From Calonectria ilicicola (taxonomy: Eukaryota > Ascomycota > Sordariomycetes > Hypocreales > Nectriaceae): a DNA stretch of 64,000 bases. The stretch spans positions 4,402,001-4,466,000 of the forward strand of contig CP085825.1 of the NCBI GenBank assembly GCA_020809705.1, in the 5' to 3' direction. The first letter of the stretch is position 1. Each line of letters starts with the position of its first letter. A program made the translations under genes and the position numbers. A model generated the notes under the pieces. That model was not told where the DNA came from and searched no databases. It was given only the letters and a program-made list of their open reading frames with translations. Of the stretch, positions 47,618-59,074 are shown one piece after another.

Positions 47618-48236
47618 ATGACTTTGAAGAACGGTTCGTACCGACATGCGTCACGGCTCGGCGCAAACTCAAACTGAGACATGGCCGTTGCGCGCAGAAT
47701 CCGGCTTGCTAACGTTCCCTTCTTCCAGACGCCTTCCCCGCCTCGGCCGCTTTCGACGAGATCCAGGCTGCATTTGAAGCCGACCCCGATGCCCGCCAGA
47801 CGGCCATCAAAGAAGGCGATGGCGTCTACGCCTTCAAGCTAAAGAACAAGGCTGGTGACGAAGAGAGCTGGCATATTGATCTCAAGACTACTGGGAAAGT
47901 CGGTGCTGGTCCTGGCGAGAAGCCTACTGGTACGTAGAGAAGCAACAACACATTCATTCTGCCGGATCTTTCGGCAACGCCCGTTTTTGTGGCGCTCCAT
48001 TCTTAATGCGCCCAACGTCGCATCCCTCGCCAACGATTCCAAGCTAATATTTGCGCGTCTACACAGTGACCATCAGCCTTAACGAGCAAGACTTTGGCAA
48101 GCTCTTTGAGGGCAAATCCAACGCCCAACGACTCTTCATGATGGGCAAGGTGAAGGTCAAGGGCAACATGATGAAGGCTACCAAGCTGGACGGTGTTTTC
48201 CAGGGTATTCGCGATAAGCCCAAGGCTAAGCTGTAA
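47618..48236 (+). CDS. SCP2 sterol/lipid carrier protein with PTS1
   Basis: Three exons, 47618-47633, 47729-47929 and 48067-48236, with introns of 95 and 137 nt, both phase 1 with GT/AG ends (GCTAAC branch in intron 1), give 128 residues. The first exon encodes only MTLKN plus one base. The SCP2 fold is recognised by AFDEIQAAFEADPDARQTAI, GVYAFKLKNKAG, ESWHIDLKT, VTISLNEQDFGKLFEGK and the C-terminal FMMGKVKVKGNMMKATKLDG. The protein ends KPKAKL; the tripeptide AKL is an accepted PTS1 variant, so peroxisomal import is likely. Related small yeast proteins (Pox18 type) bind fatty acyl chains in peroxisomes. Length matches stand-alone SCP2 proteins. No defects seen. Confidence 0.93.
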
Positions 48237-48640
48237 AAAGGAGGCATTTCCCAACATGTTGCTGCTTGTATGAATACCACAATTTTTTCACCTGTCTTCT
48301 AGACTGTTGCTAGGAGGTGACGATATATAGACGAATGTAATGTCTGTCAATTCAAGTCTACTTATTATTTAAAGCTGTGTTATTCTCGATTATCCCTTAG
48401 CTTTGAGCGTTTCCAACGCAATAATGGTTATGCGGCCAGGTTTACGTGATATCCTAAAAGGTTCCGGAATTTGGGCATCCGAGTTCAACCTTTGGGGAAT
48501 CCCCCCCTGACCACTATTGCCCTGGTCCAACAGGCGGGAACGTCTTTGAAACAAAAGCATCAACCTGTAAGATTGTGCCTCAGTAACATTTTCCAATTAG
48601 GCACCACAGAACCTAACAGCCCAAAATATCAAGTCGACAC
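48237..48640. other. Intergenic region downstream of SCP2
   Basis: About 400 bases of 3' flank with no supportable ORF. It leads into the SINE-like repeat. Confidence 0.5.
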
Positions 48641-48800
48641 CGAAAAATAAATAAGTAATGGCAATTAGATCTTATTTATTTATTATTTATATTTTCTTTT
48701 CTCGCTAGGAAATCAAGAAATAGCAGGAAAAAAGTAGAGAGGGGACAATCTCTCAAGGGTTGTATTGTAGATCTCCTACTGAGCTATCAGCACTACTCAT
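48641..48800 (-). repeat. Dispersed SINE-like repeat, copy B with tRNA-like head
   Basis: Second copy of the element at 14,211-14,366. On the minus strand it starts with GATAGCTCAGTAGGAGATC, which fits the RNA polymerase III A box of a tRNA (TAGCTCAGTAGG). It continues through TACAATACAACC and CTCTACTTTTTTCC and ends in a (TAAA)n-like tail (ATAATAAATAAATAAG). A clear B box (GGTTCGANTCC) is not present; the best positioned stretch, GAGATTGTCCC, is degenerate. The layout of head, body and A/T tail suggests a tRNA-derived SINE, decayed. A perfect 7-bp hairpin ACATACT-atg-AGTATGT lies just outside at 48,822-48,838. Confidence 0.5.
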
Positions 48801-49118
48801 CAGGCAAAACAAAGAGTAATAACATACTATGAGTATGTCTCATGCTCCCTACACGACAAAACAGATCGCGATAATGGTAAGTAGGTGTTAGAACCTGACC
48901 CACACACACATAACAACCACAGGCTCGCCTAGGTAGATGAAAATTAAGCAAGATTCATACACCCTAGAGTCCAAGCTTTAGTAAAATGTAATCTCCCTCC
49001 TTCTCTCTGAATCAAACAGTCGGTTCTACCACCGGGCGTAAAACGATTTCGACGCTTCTTCTTCAGCAATAATTTGCTTATTGAGCTCGTAGCTTTTTTT
49101 CATACGAGCGTAATCTTG
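48801..49118. other. Intergenic region, 3' flank of the small minus-strand ORF
   Basis: About 320 bases. Its right end (49,036-49,118) is the open continuation of the small ORF beyond its stop codon, described in that entry. The rest has no supportable feature. Confidence 0.5.
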
Positions 49119-49307
49119 TTAATAGTTGATTTTCTTGATGCGTTGGATTATTTCACTTGGAGTATCTGGATCGATACAATCATGTCCAGGTACTTGCGAT
49201 TGTTCAAATGAAGAGAAGGATCGCGGAATTCCAATGAAACGGGCAGGACCTCGATGAGAAAGAACTACCGGACGTGCTGCAATGTTTCGGAGTAGTATGC
49301 GAATCAT
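49119..49307 (-). CDS. Small putative mitochondrial protein, possibly interrupted by an in-frame stop
   Basis: An ATG-started ORF of 62 residues. The N-terminus (MIRILLRNIAARPVVLSHRG) is basic, hydrophobic and free of acids, as in mitochondrial presequences. The C-terminal part (SEIIQRIKKINY) is helical and charged. After the TAA at 49,119-49,121 the same frame stays open for 27 more codons, to a TAG at about 49,035-49,037. That extension reads QDYARMKKSYELNKQIIAEE and onward, which looks like a charged helix continuing the protein. Three readings are possible: a recent CAA-to-TAA nonsense change, a short intron across the stop (I found no convincing splice pair), or readthrough. I do not recognise the family. 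If the extension belongs, the full protein would be about 89 codons long. Confidence 0.45.
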   Translation of the reverse strand: MIRILLRNIAARPVVLSHRGPARFIGIPRSFSSFEQSQVPGHDCIDPDTPSEIIQRIKKINY

Positions 49308-49619
49308 TGTGTGTGGGAGTATTTTCTGAAACCAATTTTGACAGTTTGAAGAAACAGGAAATTGGGGGGATGTAGAAGGAAGAAAAAGAAAGGAGAGTTC
49401 TCTGATGCGAATACTCCTTTTATTTTAGCTGCACTGGGTCATCTGCCAGGCAAACTTTGACAATAACATTCATCTGGCGGTATTGGTTGGCTAACCAAGT
49501 CACAAAGGTATTATTTTAAGTTTGGCATTTGCCTACCAGAAGAAAGTGGTTGACAATATTCGTCATCATTTGTTTATGTATTTATCTATTTTTATTGTTT
49601 TTTTAAGGCAGGAAACCTA
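49308..49619. other. Intergenic region between small ORF and aldo-keto reductase
   Basis: 312 bases. The left end should carry the promoter of the small minus-strand ORF. The right end is the AT-rich 3' flank of the aldo-keto reductase (TTTATGTATTTATCTATTTTTATTG). No gene seen. Confidence 0.55.
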
Positions 49620-50802
49620 TTAGTATCGGTCAGTCAGAACCGGGGGCTTGTTGTTGAGAATATCGTCAATCTCCTTGAGAATTTCAGGTGTCAACTTGTC
49701 GACAATGGCAACAGCCTGGATGTTCTCATACACCTGCTCGGGGCTGCTGGCACCGGTAATGGCGCAGCTGACGTTCTGGTTGCTCAGGACCCAGGCGAGG
49801 GCGAGCTGGCTCTGCTTGACGCCAAGCTTCTGGGCAATAGGCTCCAGCTTGTTGACAGTCTGGACAATGCCATCCCACTTCTCCTTGCCGTTGGTCTGCC
49901 ACCAGCCATTGATGTACTCGACAGTGGTCTGGGCGAAGCGCGAGTCGTCGGGAATGCCAGCCTTGTACTTGCCCGAGAGGATACCCTGCTTCATGGGGGA
50001 GAAAACAGTCAGGCCGAGACCGACCTCGCGGTACAAGTTTGCAAACTCCGACTCAACCTTGACTCGGTCAAGCATGTTGTAAGCTGGCTGCTCCATCAGG
50101 GGGCCGATCAGGCCAAGACGATCGGCCACACGCCAAGCCTGGGCGATCTCATCGGCGTTCCATTCTGATGTACCCCAGTAAAAGGCCTTGCCGGTGTCGA
50201 TGATGTGGTTGAACGCGCGAACAATCTCCTCCATGGGAGTCTTGCGGTCAGGTCGGTGGGCGTAGATGAGGTCGACGTACTCGAGACCCAGGCGCTTGAG
50301 GGCAGCGTTAGTACCCTCGACGATGTGCTTTCGCGAAAGACCCTTGTTGTTGACGGGGTTCTTGCCAAAGGCACCACCCCAGTAAATCTATTCAGGCGCG
50401 ATTGTTAACTCATGTTACATGTTAGATCCTGGCCAACACCATTTCTCACCTTGGTGGAGATGACGAGATCGTTGCGGTTCCAGCCAAACTCTCGAATAGC
50501 TTCACCCATGACTACCTCGGACTGGCCCTTGCCGTAGACCTCGGCGCAATCGAAGAAGTTGACACCGCAGTCGTAGGCGGCCTTCATGCACCTGAAGGTG
50601 GCCTCTGTCGGCCATTGTTAGTATGCGCATACAAGTCAATGCCGGCCGCGTGCCGTGCTGGCATCACTCCAGGGAAAAACTTACCCTTATCGACATGGCC
50701 ACCGTATGTGAGCCATCCACCCAAAGCAATGGACGAGACCTGGAGACCAGACTGGCCCAGGAATCGGTAGGTCATCTCGGGGGTACCTTCGGGCTTGGAC
50801 AT
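49620..50802 (-). CDS. AKR6-family aldo-keto reductase (voltage-gated K+ channel beta subunit-like)
   Basis: Exons 50802-50685, 50604-50450 and 50387-49620 (introns of 80 and 62 nt, GT/AG) give 346 residues, the usual length for this family. The TIM-barrel oxidoreductase motifs are intact: MTYRFLGQSGLQVSSIALGG at the start, NFFDCAEVYGKGQSEVVMGE (catalytic Asp and Tyr), LVISTKIYWGG (catalytic Lys at the exon 2/3 joint), YVDLIYAHRPD (catalytic His) and GTSEWNADEIAQAW. NADPH-binding residues are expected in the C-terminal block with CAITGASSPEQVYENI. Such proteins reduce aldehydes and ketones with NADPH; animal relatives serve as Kv-channel beta subunits. In fungi they are soluble reductases of uncertain substrate. 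Neighbours give no pathway hint. Confidence 0.92.
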
Positions 50803-53800
50803 TGTGGCGGTGGTTTTCGTGGACAGGCCAAACTACTGCAATTGCTTTGGGAGGGTTGGGGACGGAGCTTGAGCTTGAGCAGAGCGAATTCCGAGTGTCC
50901 CCCACCGATGCTTTATACCTCCTCCTCCTCCTCCACCTTGTCTCTCACGTAGAGTTGCGTCAATGGGGAAGCTCATGCGGGGCAGAGTGTGCCCCTCCCC
51001 CACTCACGCCCGACGCTCACCGGTGACTAAACGCCGGCAACTGGCAGAATCTCGTATGTAGGTGTCATGATTTGCGGGTATCTGGCAACAGCCGTCGGAG
51101 CTCATCCGAATTTTAGATAAGCCTTCAATTGCTTCTGGTAGACGCTAGCCTTGATCCAAGCTCTCTGATTCCATGGTGCGCTTCCAAAACCCCAGTATGC
51201 TCTCAGCCCAGATAGACGTCGTGGCGGGGGGGGGGGTGGTTTGACCCATAATATATGCGACACTGCGTCGGTAGAATTAACCCGGCTTTGGATTTGTAAT
51301 GATATTCCGAGTTTCGAGCCGTGTTCCTGGTTAGGCTACTAGGAAATGCTGGCAGAGCCTCTGTTTCATCCCCGAAGTCGGCGTTCAAGGCAGCCAAAAT
51401 ACGCCATTGTGGGATGTTATTGCCTATATCTTTACGGCTACTCGGCTGCCACTGCCCGCTCTCTCCACTTCGTCTTATCAATCAGGCTAGTTTCTGAATT
51501 GAACGTGGGATGGTTTACATGTACTTTTGCAAGCCGGCAGAGTGAGCTACCCTACATCCAGATATCAGCCGATGATGAATACGAAAAAAAAATCCATGGC
51601 TTGCCATCAAGCAATCAGCGTCTAAAATATTTTCACGTGGTGATTTCTTTCCATATGCTAGTATTTAGTTTTTGGGGAGTTTTGTTTTTCGGTCAGTGGC
51701 CGATTGTGCGCATATTAAAATGGTGAGATCAAGCCTTCTGGTGCTAACAATTATCGCTCAAAAGTTTAGGTGTTTTCGCTGACTCGCCAAAAACAAGAGG
51801 AGCGCAAACAGCCGTCAAGGAAAGAAAAACAGGGCCGCCCATAATCAACCCACCAACAATGACAACACCATGAGTAATTCATTCAATGCACTACATTTAC
51901 AGTGATTGGTTAGAATAATCTCACTACTAGAGTGATGATCCCACGTCTGAGACCACACGTCATCAATGCTACACCCATTTCTAGTCGCAATTACCTACGC
52001 AATCTCGTCGGCAACAGCCACCTGATCCAGTCTTGACGCCATTTCGAGACACATGAAGCTGAGGCTTGAGCGTTGCTTTTATTGTCTCCCTGTCCCGGCC
52101 TTCGATCACACTGGCGCACTTGCGCTCGGTGAATTGCCGATCCAGGGCGAACAAGCTCCATGCGAAAGTCTCATATTGAGATCTTAAAGATGGGATCAAT
52201 CTCTGGGAGCCGCATAGGAGAGTACAGCAACGAACACTATGAATAGTAATACATTTTCCCGTACCATCTTTTCCCATTTATGGATCAATGCTACAATAAC
52301 CAACACCCTTGTCAGTGCCAACATCGGGGGAGGGGAAGGGTAAAAAAAGCTCAACAGAGCCCACGCAGCTTTCAGCCTTTGCAGCAACCTCTAAAGAGAT
52401 ATGTGATTAATTGCCAATCAATTGATGGCGCGTACTTTGAGAGATGGCACTTGCAATCGGACAACTGTGCTAATAAAGTTGAATGAGATGGAAGATATAG
52501 GCACTTGATTGGTTGGCCGTGTTTATGCATGTACAGTGAAACAACGAACCGGCGCACGGGACGGGTATTGGGAAGAGAGAACGGGGCGCAAATCTCCGAA
52601 CCCGAGCACATAACTTGGTTCATCCCTTGAACCTAGCGGACGATGATGAGTAGATTGGACATGGTATTGAGGTACCAGAGATTTGGATCAGAGGCACATC
52701 ACTCGTTTCCTTTTACAGACTTGACAGTTTATTTGAATTCATTGAGTTCATTGGTTTTTCATTTTCATTTTCATTTTCTTTTTTCTCTATAATTTTTTCT
52801 CCTTAGCCTTGGTAAAGTGTGTTTTGAATGACCGTTGGCTGGGCAGGTGACTTAGATAAGTCTTCGGGCCCTCCGTCCGATCCCTGCATTGGTTGGGCGG
52901 ATCCCGGTGGACGATGTGACCGTCAAAAAAAAAAAAAAAGCTCTGGGGGGAAATCACGAGAGTGGTAATATCAACACGGGGCTTTTTTCATTCGCGATGC
53001 AGACCAGAGGAGCCCACTGTCGCGAGAAATTTGGTCCAGTCAGCTACGGAAACGAGTCAATGCGTTTCCCCCTTCCCCGGCTGACAATAGTGGACCATCT
53101 CGATTATTCTTGAATAGTGGCATGCAAGCTGCAGGCGATGGAGCTTAAGGGAACATCACCATGCATCAGTAATTGGTTCGAGGAAATGAGACATTCAGGC
53201 GACAGCAGAATGGTAGGTGAAACCCGTCGTCTATGAGCTACCAACCATTTTGTCGGAGCGCCACACAGAAATACCAAGAATCAGGCCAGAGCTTGCCCGA
53301 TTGAGATGGCATTGGGCCAAGGACGATCATTGGAATTGACACCCAGAGGATTTGACTCGTTAATCAAGCACCGCTTGGTGCGTGTTGTGCGCATGTGCAA
53401 TGCCTGAGAGATTTATTGATTTGTTGGTTCATCTGTCGTTGGTTGGATTGGAACTAGGGACAGTGCTCTCCAAAAGAGGTCCGAGGGAGGGACGGGAGCT
53501 CCAAGGAGGAGGTGGATACAGCTGTACCCTGTAAATGCTTTCAGCACAACAGCCTCTGATTATTGGGTGCGCTTGAGGTTGAGTTCAGGGGTACAAAGGA
53601 GAGTGGCGCCGGACCCTGGCAGGAGAACATCTAGACTTGACCGGTTGCGGCTGGGCCGAGGAGACGGTTGAGGAACGCGGTGCACCCGTGCCAGAAGAGG
53701 GCCTGATGGTAGACGGCGCATCAGGCGACGATTGTTGAAGCGTTTGAGAGATGTGTTGGAGGTAGGACATGAAACTTGGATGGATGGCATTGGCCGTGCC

Positions 53801-55898
53801 ATTCTGGAAGAATATGAATGATGCGGGCGCATATTCGATAATTTGAAGGGAGCAGGCAAGCGGCAATTGGAGGCCGGAATGCAATCGACGGGCGGGCGCT
53901 AGCAACGTCTTTGATTTTCTGGCGCGGCTTGTAGCGCTTGTCGTGGTCGCTCGCTCGCTTGCTTGGCCGGACTCTGGCCGTCCGCCACCTGCATGAGGTG
54001 GTAGCGTAGCGTCGTAGACGGGGTAAGGAGTACATGGTGGACGGAGGCGACATATCACAGAAGGATGCGATGCATTACATAATGCTGTGCCACAGCGCAG
54101 CTGTCTTGAGCCTCATAGTGCAGTGCATGGTGTAGTCTGTGGTGCAGTGCTGGATTGAAAAGTGGCAATCGCTTCTCCCATGTGCGCTTTGTTTACCATG
54201 GGGAACCCCGTCGACAAAAGCAAGACTCTCAGCTCGCAAATACGAAATCTTCAAGGCTCTGCCTGGGCTCGACGCACCATGCAGCCCAACGCGTATGTCG
54301 TCGATCCATCTGACTTTGCCAGGAGATTGAATGCGCTGGCTAGACCTTGGTTCTGCAGGAAGCGTCCGGGACACCCCTACGAGCGATGTTGGGCCAACAA
54401 CGACAGAGGTTTTACCCTGCTGCCCTGCCCCTCAGGAGCCCATCGGCATGTGTGATAGGTATCCATCACCCGGCCCTGAGGCGCCTGCCAGAGTGGTATA
54501 GCGATGTGCTAGACTCAAACACTGGCGCCTCTGTCCCCCTCCTCGCCCTCTGACCGACCTTCTGACAGTTGACCGTCCGGCCGCAGGTACCTAAGGGGAA
54601 ACAGGAGATTGGCCCATCACCGAGGTACTTCGACCTACCGTAGGACTCCACCAATAACCGCCTCACTGCCCAGCCCCCCGAGTCAAGCGGCCGATGAGCA
54701 GTAACCTTAGTTATTGGAAGCCAAACGGAGCGACAACCAGAACGGCGAGGAGGGCTCTAGCGACATGAGGACGGTGCCATAATTAGCGGACAGTCCCAGT
54801 CCACTGCACCTCCCATTCTTCCATCCACCTATCAAGGCACTCGATCCTGTCCAGTCCCAGTCTGGCAAGAAGAGTAGTAACCAGGACTCGCCGTCTGCTG
54901 GTGGTCCGTGGCCTATCGCACATCTCGGCTCGGGCTGTTGACCCATGTAATTTCTCATGCGACTCAACGCTTTCCTCAGTGAGTGGCTAACCGAGTGAGA
55001 AATGGAGATTGGCATCGGACGGAAGAGGCAGGCAGGCGGGTGCCTGTGTTGATTGCTTTTGGCAAGTAAAGCACTGTCTGAGGACAGGCAATTTGCTGCT
55101 TGTCCATATTTGAGCTGCAGGCTAAGACCATTGACTCGTAGGGGGGGCTCCATCGACAATAAGTCGACCTCCTAATCGATGTATCCGTCGCTGCGAGGTA
55201 CACGATGGACGTGTATCGCGGCCCTTCTTGGCACCAGCATGTCAACGAGCCGTTGCCACTGTGCACACTGTAGACGCCGGCCACGCCGTCGACATCATTA
55301 CTAGTGCTTGGTGCCCCTTTGTGCAAGCTGCTTTTTGTGCCCAATCAGCGCTTAGGCGGTCCAAGTCAGCCAGAGCCCAGCAATCAGGCGCCGCCACCAA
55401 GCTAGAAGCACAGTGCGCGGCAACGCGACCCCGTGCTGGATTCGTGGCCCATGAAGCCCCAGCCTCTGCACGCGGAGGTACATGGGCGCAGGTACCTACT
55501 AGCTCGCTGCAACCGGCTGCTCTGGTGCTGGGCTGGCCCTGGGGGAGGCAGGCTGGCCAGGGCGCTTGGGGCCGGGCTTCTGGTTACCTTAGGTAGGGGT
55601 GGTCACTGCGCTGGGGGCTCTCCACAGCTCATGCCCACTGTCCACCCAGTACGGGCCCGGGCTACTGTACTTGTCCCGGTGCCAGGCCATAACACCTTCG
55701 CTAAGTACCTACCTTGCACCGGCGGATGCTCCCCCGACTTGTCGCCTCTGCGCTGCTCAACTTTCCTCTCTTCCCCTTTCCTCCATCTCATCTTCTCGTC
55801 CGCCATCGACACCAACGCTCACATCGCCATCACGACGACCTCTTCGAAGTCATTCCGACTCGATTCGACCCGGTCGTCTGCCTGCTGATCGGCTGCAG
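50803..55898. other. Long intergenic region, AKR promoter and upstream part of casein kinase leader
   Basis: 5.1 kb without a supportable gene. Simple repeats: a G-run at 51,226-51,236, (TTTTCA)n-like sequence at about 52,754-52,780, an A-run at 52,925-52,939. ORFs at 53,560-54,058 (three minus frames) and 55,228-56,051 have no recognised domain. From about 55,650 the + strand turns C/T-rich, as expected for the leader of the kinase gene. Confidence 0.5.
52754..52780. repeat. (TTTTCA)n microsatellite
   Basis: Four near-perfect hexamer units (TTTTCATTTTCATTTTCATT) within an AT-rich tract. Non-coding. Confidence 0.7.
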
Positions 55899-56435
55899 GT
55901 GAGTACTCGATTGAACAAGCTTCCCGTCACAGCCCATCCGAACTCCGGCGTTTCCCTTTTGGACGAGGTTACTGGCGTCGGGGGTCAGATTGGCTACGCG
56001 TGTTGGGAGGACTGGATGCTACACCTGTCAGCCTATGGCTGCCGCTGCTGATCCGTCTATTCCTGGCATCTTCCTGTGCCTCGACGTTGCCCTTGACGCC
56101 CTGCTACTTCTGCCCGTCTCATCCACAGTTGTCCTTCCCCAACACTGGCCTATAGGGGCATTTGCTGTGCCTAGTCTGCATCGGCGTTGTGCATCAGCTT
56201 CCTGCGCCTGCGGCTGGGTCTGCAACTCTTTTTGCCGCGCCCCCAATCCGATCCCACCCAACGCCCTGTCAAACCTGACAAGCCTGCCCTCGCCTCGTCT
56301 TCCTCTTTAGCCCAGCCGGACGCCACACCTCACTTCCTGTTTTCCTTTCCCCCCTTTCCGGTTTTCATCATCGTCTTATTATCACAAACTTTATCCATTT
56401 CATCACTGACCGCGCTATCTTCGATTTTGCTACAG
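55899..56435 (+). other. Probable 5'UTR intron of the casein kinase gene
   Basis: GGCTGCAG/GTGAGTACTC at 55,899 is a near-consensus donor. The best matching acceptor is TTTTGCTACAG at 56,435, about 125 bases before the start codon. The 537-nt span is C/T-rich and has no conserved coding signal. Large 5'UTR introns are common in fungal genes with long leaders. Not proven without transcript data. Confidence 0.45.
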
Positions 56436-56559
56436 GCATCGAATTTCCTTTCCGCATTCCGGAATCCCGTTCCTTCACACACCGCGCCCCGACCGACTCA
56501 CCCGCTTACTTGCCTACGCGTCTTCAAAGGTGGTCCTCGGGTGACCGCCCCTCGCCGCC

Positions 56560-58042
56560 ATGGCTTCAAGCTCGTCCAACGTCGTCGGCGTCCACTACAG
56601 GGTCGGCAAGAAGATCGGAGAGGGTTCCTTTGGTGTTATTTTCGAGGGTACCAATCTGTTGAACAATCAGCAGGTGGCCATCAAATTCGTAAGTAACCTT
56701 GGGCGGTTTCAGTCGGTTAATCATCCAGAAGTTTACCTAACCATGACAACAGGAACCTCGAAAGAGCGATGCACCTCAACTTCGAGATGAGTACCGAACC
56801 TACAAGATTCTCGTCGGCTGCCGTAAGGACTCATTGATACGAATCCGAACCGTCTTGTGACTAACATGTGCTTTAGCCGGTATCCCCAATGTATACTACT
56901 TCGGACAGGAAGGTCTGCACAACATCCTCGTCATCGACCTGCTCGGCCCTTCTCTCGAGGATCTCTTTGACCACTGCGGCCGAAGGTTCACCATTAAGAC
57001 TGTCGTGATGGTCGCGAAGCAAATGCTCTCAAGGGTTCAAACAATTCACGAGAAGAATCTCATTTACCGTGACATCAAGCCCGACAACTTCCTTATTGGC
57101 CGACCCGGCACCAAGGCCTCTAGCGTCATTCACGTCGTCGATTTCGGAATGGCCAAGCAATATCGTGATCCTAAGACGAAGCAACATATTCCCTATCGTG
57201 AGCGAAAATCGCTGTCCGGAACTGCTCGATACATGAGTATCAACACCCATCTTGGTCGTGAGCAATCTCGACGAGATGATCTTGAGGCTCTCGGTCACGT
57301 CTTCCTGTATTTCCTCCGAGGCGGCCTCCCTTGGCAGGGATTGAAGGCTGCTACCAACAAGCAGAAGTACGAGAAGATTGGTGAGAAGAAGCAGACCACT
57401 GCTATCAAGGACCTTTGCGAGGGCTTCCCCGAGGAGTTCTCCAAATACCTCACTTACGTCCGAAACCTGGGATTCGAAGATACCCCCGACTACGATTACC
57501 TGCGCGAGCTGTTCACCCAGGCCCTCAAGAACACTGGCGAGGTCGAGGATGGCGAGTACGATTGGATGAAGATCTCGAAGGATTCGGGAAAGGGGTGGGA
57601 CTCGATGAAGAACCACAACGCGTATCTTCACAACCCAAATGTGCGACCCGGCCCTTCGCAGATGGAGCTGCACAGCGGCCACCGCCAAGGGAATACCACC
57701 TCTCACCAACAAGCACAAAACCTCACTGTGGGCCGTTTAAACGCCGCACAACCCCCTCCACCATCTCCGATCAAGCAGATGGGCAAGCAGAGAGATCGGC
57801 CAAGCGCCCCAGGCGCCTTGGCGGCGCAGAGGGGGAACGGAGCTGGGGGTCTCCGCGATATGGCTACCCCAACTGGCTCGACTCAAGCCCAGTTCCAGAA
57901 CAGCGCCCAGAACTTGCCAAACCAGCCGACAACCGCCCAACCGAACCCGGCGACCCAAGCAGCAGCTCAACCCAACGGCCGACCCGCTGAGGCCCAGCCT
58001 AGCGGCTTCCAGAAGCTGATGAAGACGCTTTGCTGTGGTTAG
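56560..58042 (+). CDS. Casein kinase 1, plasma-membrane Yck/CK1-gamma-like type
   Basis: Exons 56560-56688, 56753-56822 and 56877-58042 (introns of 64 and 54 nt, GT/AG) give 454 residues. The kinase domain covers about 12-300: [15 protein letters not shown] glycine loop, VAIKF (Lys42), the catalytic loop with [22 protein letters not shown] and the CK1-specific substitution for the APE motif, [20 protein letters not shown]. The tail (about 300-454) is rich in Gln, Asn, Pro and Ala. It ends [11 protein letters not shown]; the vicinal Cys pair resembles the palmitoylated C-terminus that anchors Yck1/2 at the plasma membrane, here followed by one Gly. Yck-type kinases act in endocytosis, nutrient signalling and polarity. 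The ATG is in a strong GCCGCCATGG context. There is a long upstream leader with a probable 5'UTR intron. Confidence 0.94.
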
Positions 58043-59074
58043 TTGCATCCCGCCAGCTGTCGGGACTGTTTGTGTATCTATTGCTGTGGCATTTTGCCAG
58101 AGGATTTGGACGTGAATGGCAGCCCGATACCAAGGAGGATCCCGTACCCTGGAGGAAAGATTGGGGTCGAGAGCCTACATTAAGCATGTTTGTCCTTGAA
58201 CAGACGCATGATTTTCTGCAGAGAGGAATAACATCCTCGTTGGGTAACAGGAGCTTGAAGGGCCTGGAGTTGGAGGGGAACCTCCAACGATCGCATGGGT
58301 CACGGAAATCTCCTCATCGAAGTCAGCATACATTTGCGTCCTATAGAACCCCACCTGGGACAGGAGGGTGACCATATCCATATACGGTCTTTTCAATCGG
58401 AAACAACACTACCTTGTGGATATAGGTCTTGGAGTCGGGAAGGTTTTCCTTTTTTATCTTATTTTCTTGTCTGGCATTCCATCACGAAATTATACTAAAA
58501 CAAGTTTAATCTTCCAGCGCAGCACGGCGCAAGGAGAGGGAGTAGGGCAGCGTTGGGTTTGGTTTGGTGTTATTTCCTCTCTTTCGCATGATGCTGTCTA
58601 TAATTCTTCTCCTTGATTTTCTGCCGAGACGAAGTTACTGCGGCATGGCCGGAAGTTGGCATGAGGATTAGGCGAAGTGAAGAGTGTGTTGTGTCGGGTG
58701 TGTAAGTAGTTGTGGGGATGGATTCGCGGTTGGAAGACGAAGCTTGGTGATTTGTTTGTTGAGATGAGATAGAGCAGCATAGGGAGTTCTTGTCGGTAAA
58801 GCTTATAATGGGAAAACAAAAAGGCGTTGTCCAATATCTTCGCATTGAATAATGAATGTTGCTTTTTTCACTTTTAAAATCGCCACACTAGCAAGTATCA
58901 TGACACTTAATAACATTACACGCATCCCACCTGAGAGATGCTATAAACCAGAGAATCCCATACCATCCATCCCTGACATTTCCTGCAGGACCACTCCCTC
59001 AACACCAAAAAGGCCAGCAACAATGTTCAACATGAAGCTTGGGTCCTAAGAAACCCACCCCCTTATGTAACCAC
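58043..59074. other. Intergenic region, convergent 3' ends
   Basis: 1.0 kb between the kinase and the p24 gene, which converge. No ORF with support. Typical AT-rich 3' flanks. Confidence 0.55.

Noticed and set aside
53560..54058. Three overlapping minus-strand ORFs (99-157 codons)
   Set aside because: Several frames open at once, no conserved motif, no Kozak or splice context; likely shadow of GC-rich non-coding DNA.
54487..54530. tRNA-like stretch TGCCAGAGTGGTATAGCG resembling a Leu/Ser A box
   Set aside because: No B box (GGTTCGANTCC) at the right distance and no closing acceptor stem; the similarity is limited to the D-arm consensus.
57029..57718. 229-codon minus-strand ORF under the casein kinase
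   Set aside because: Antisense shadow of the kinase catalytic domain; no independent evidence.
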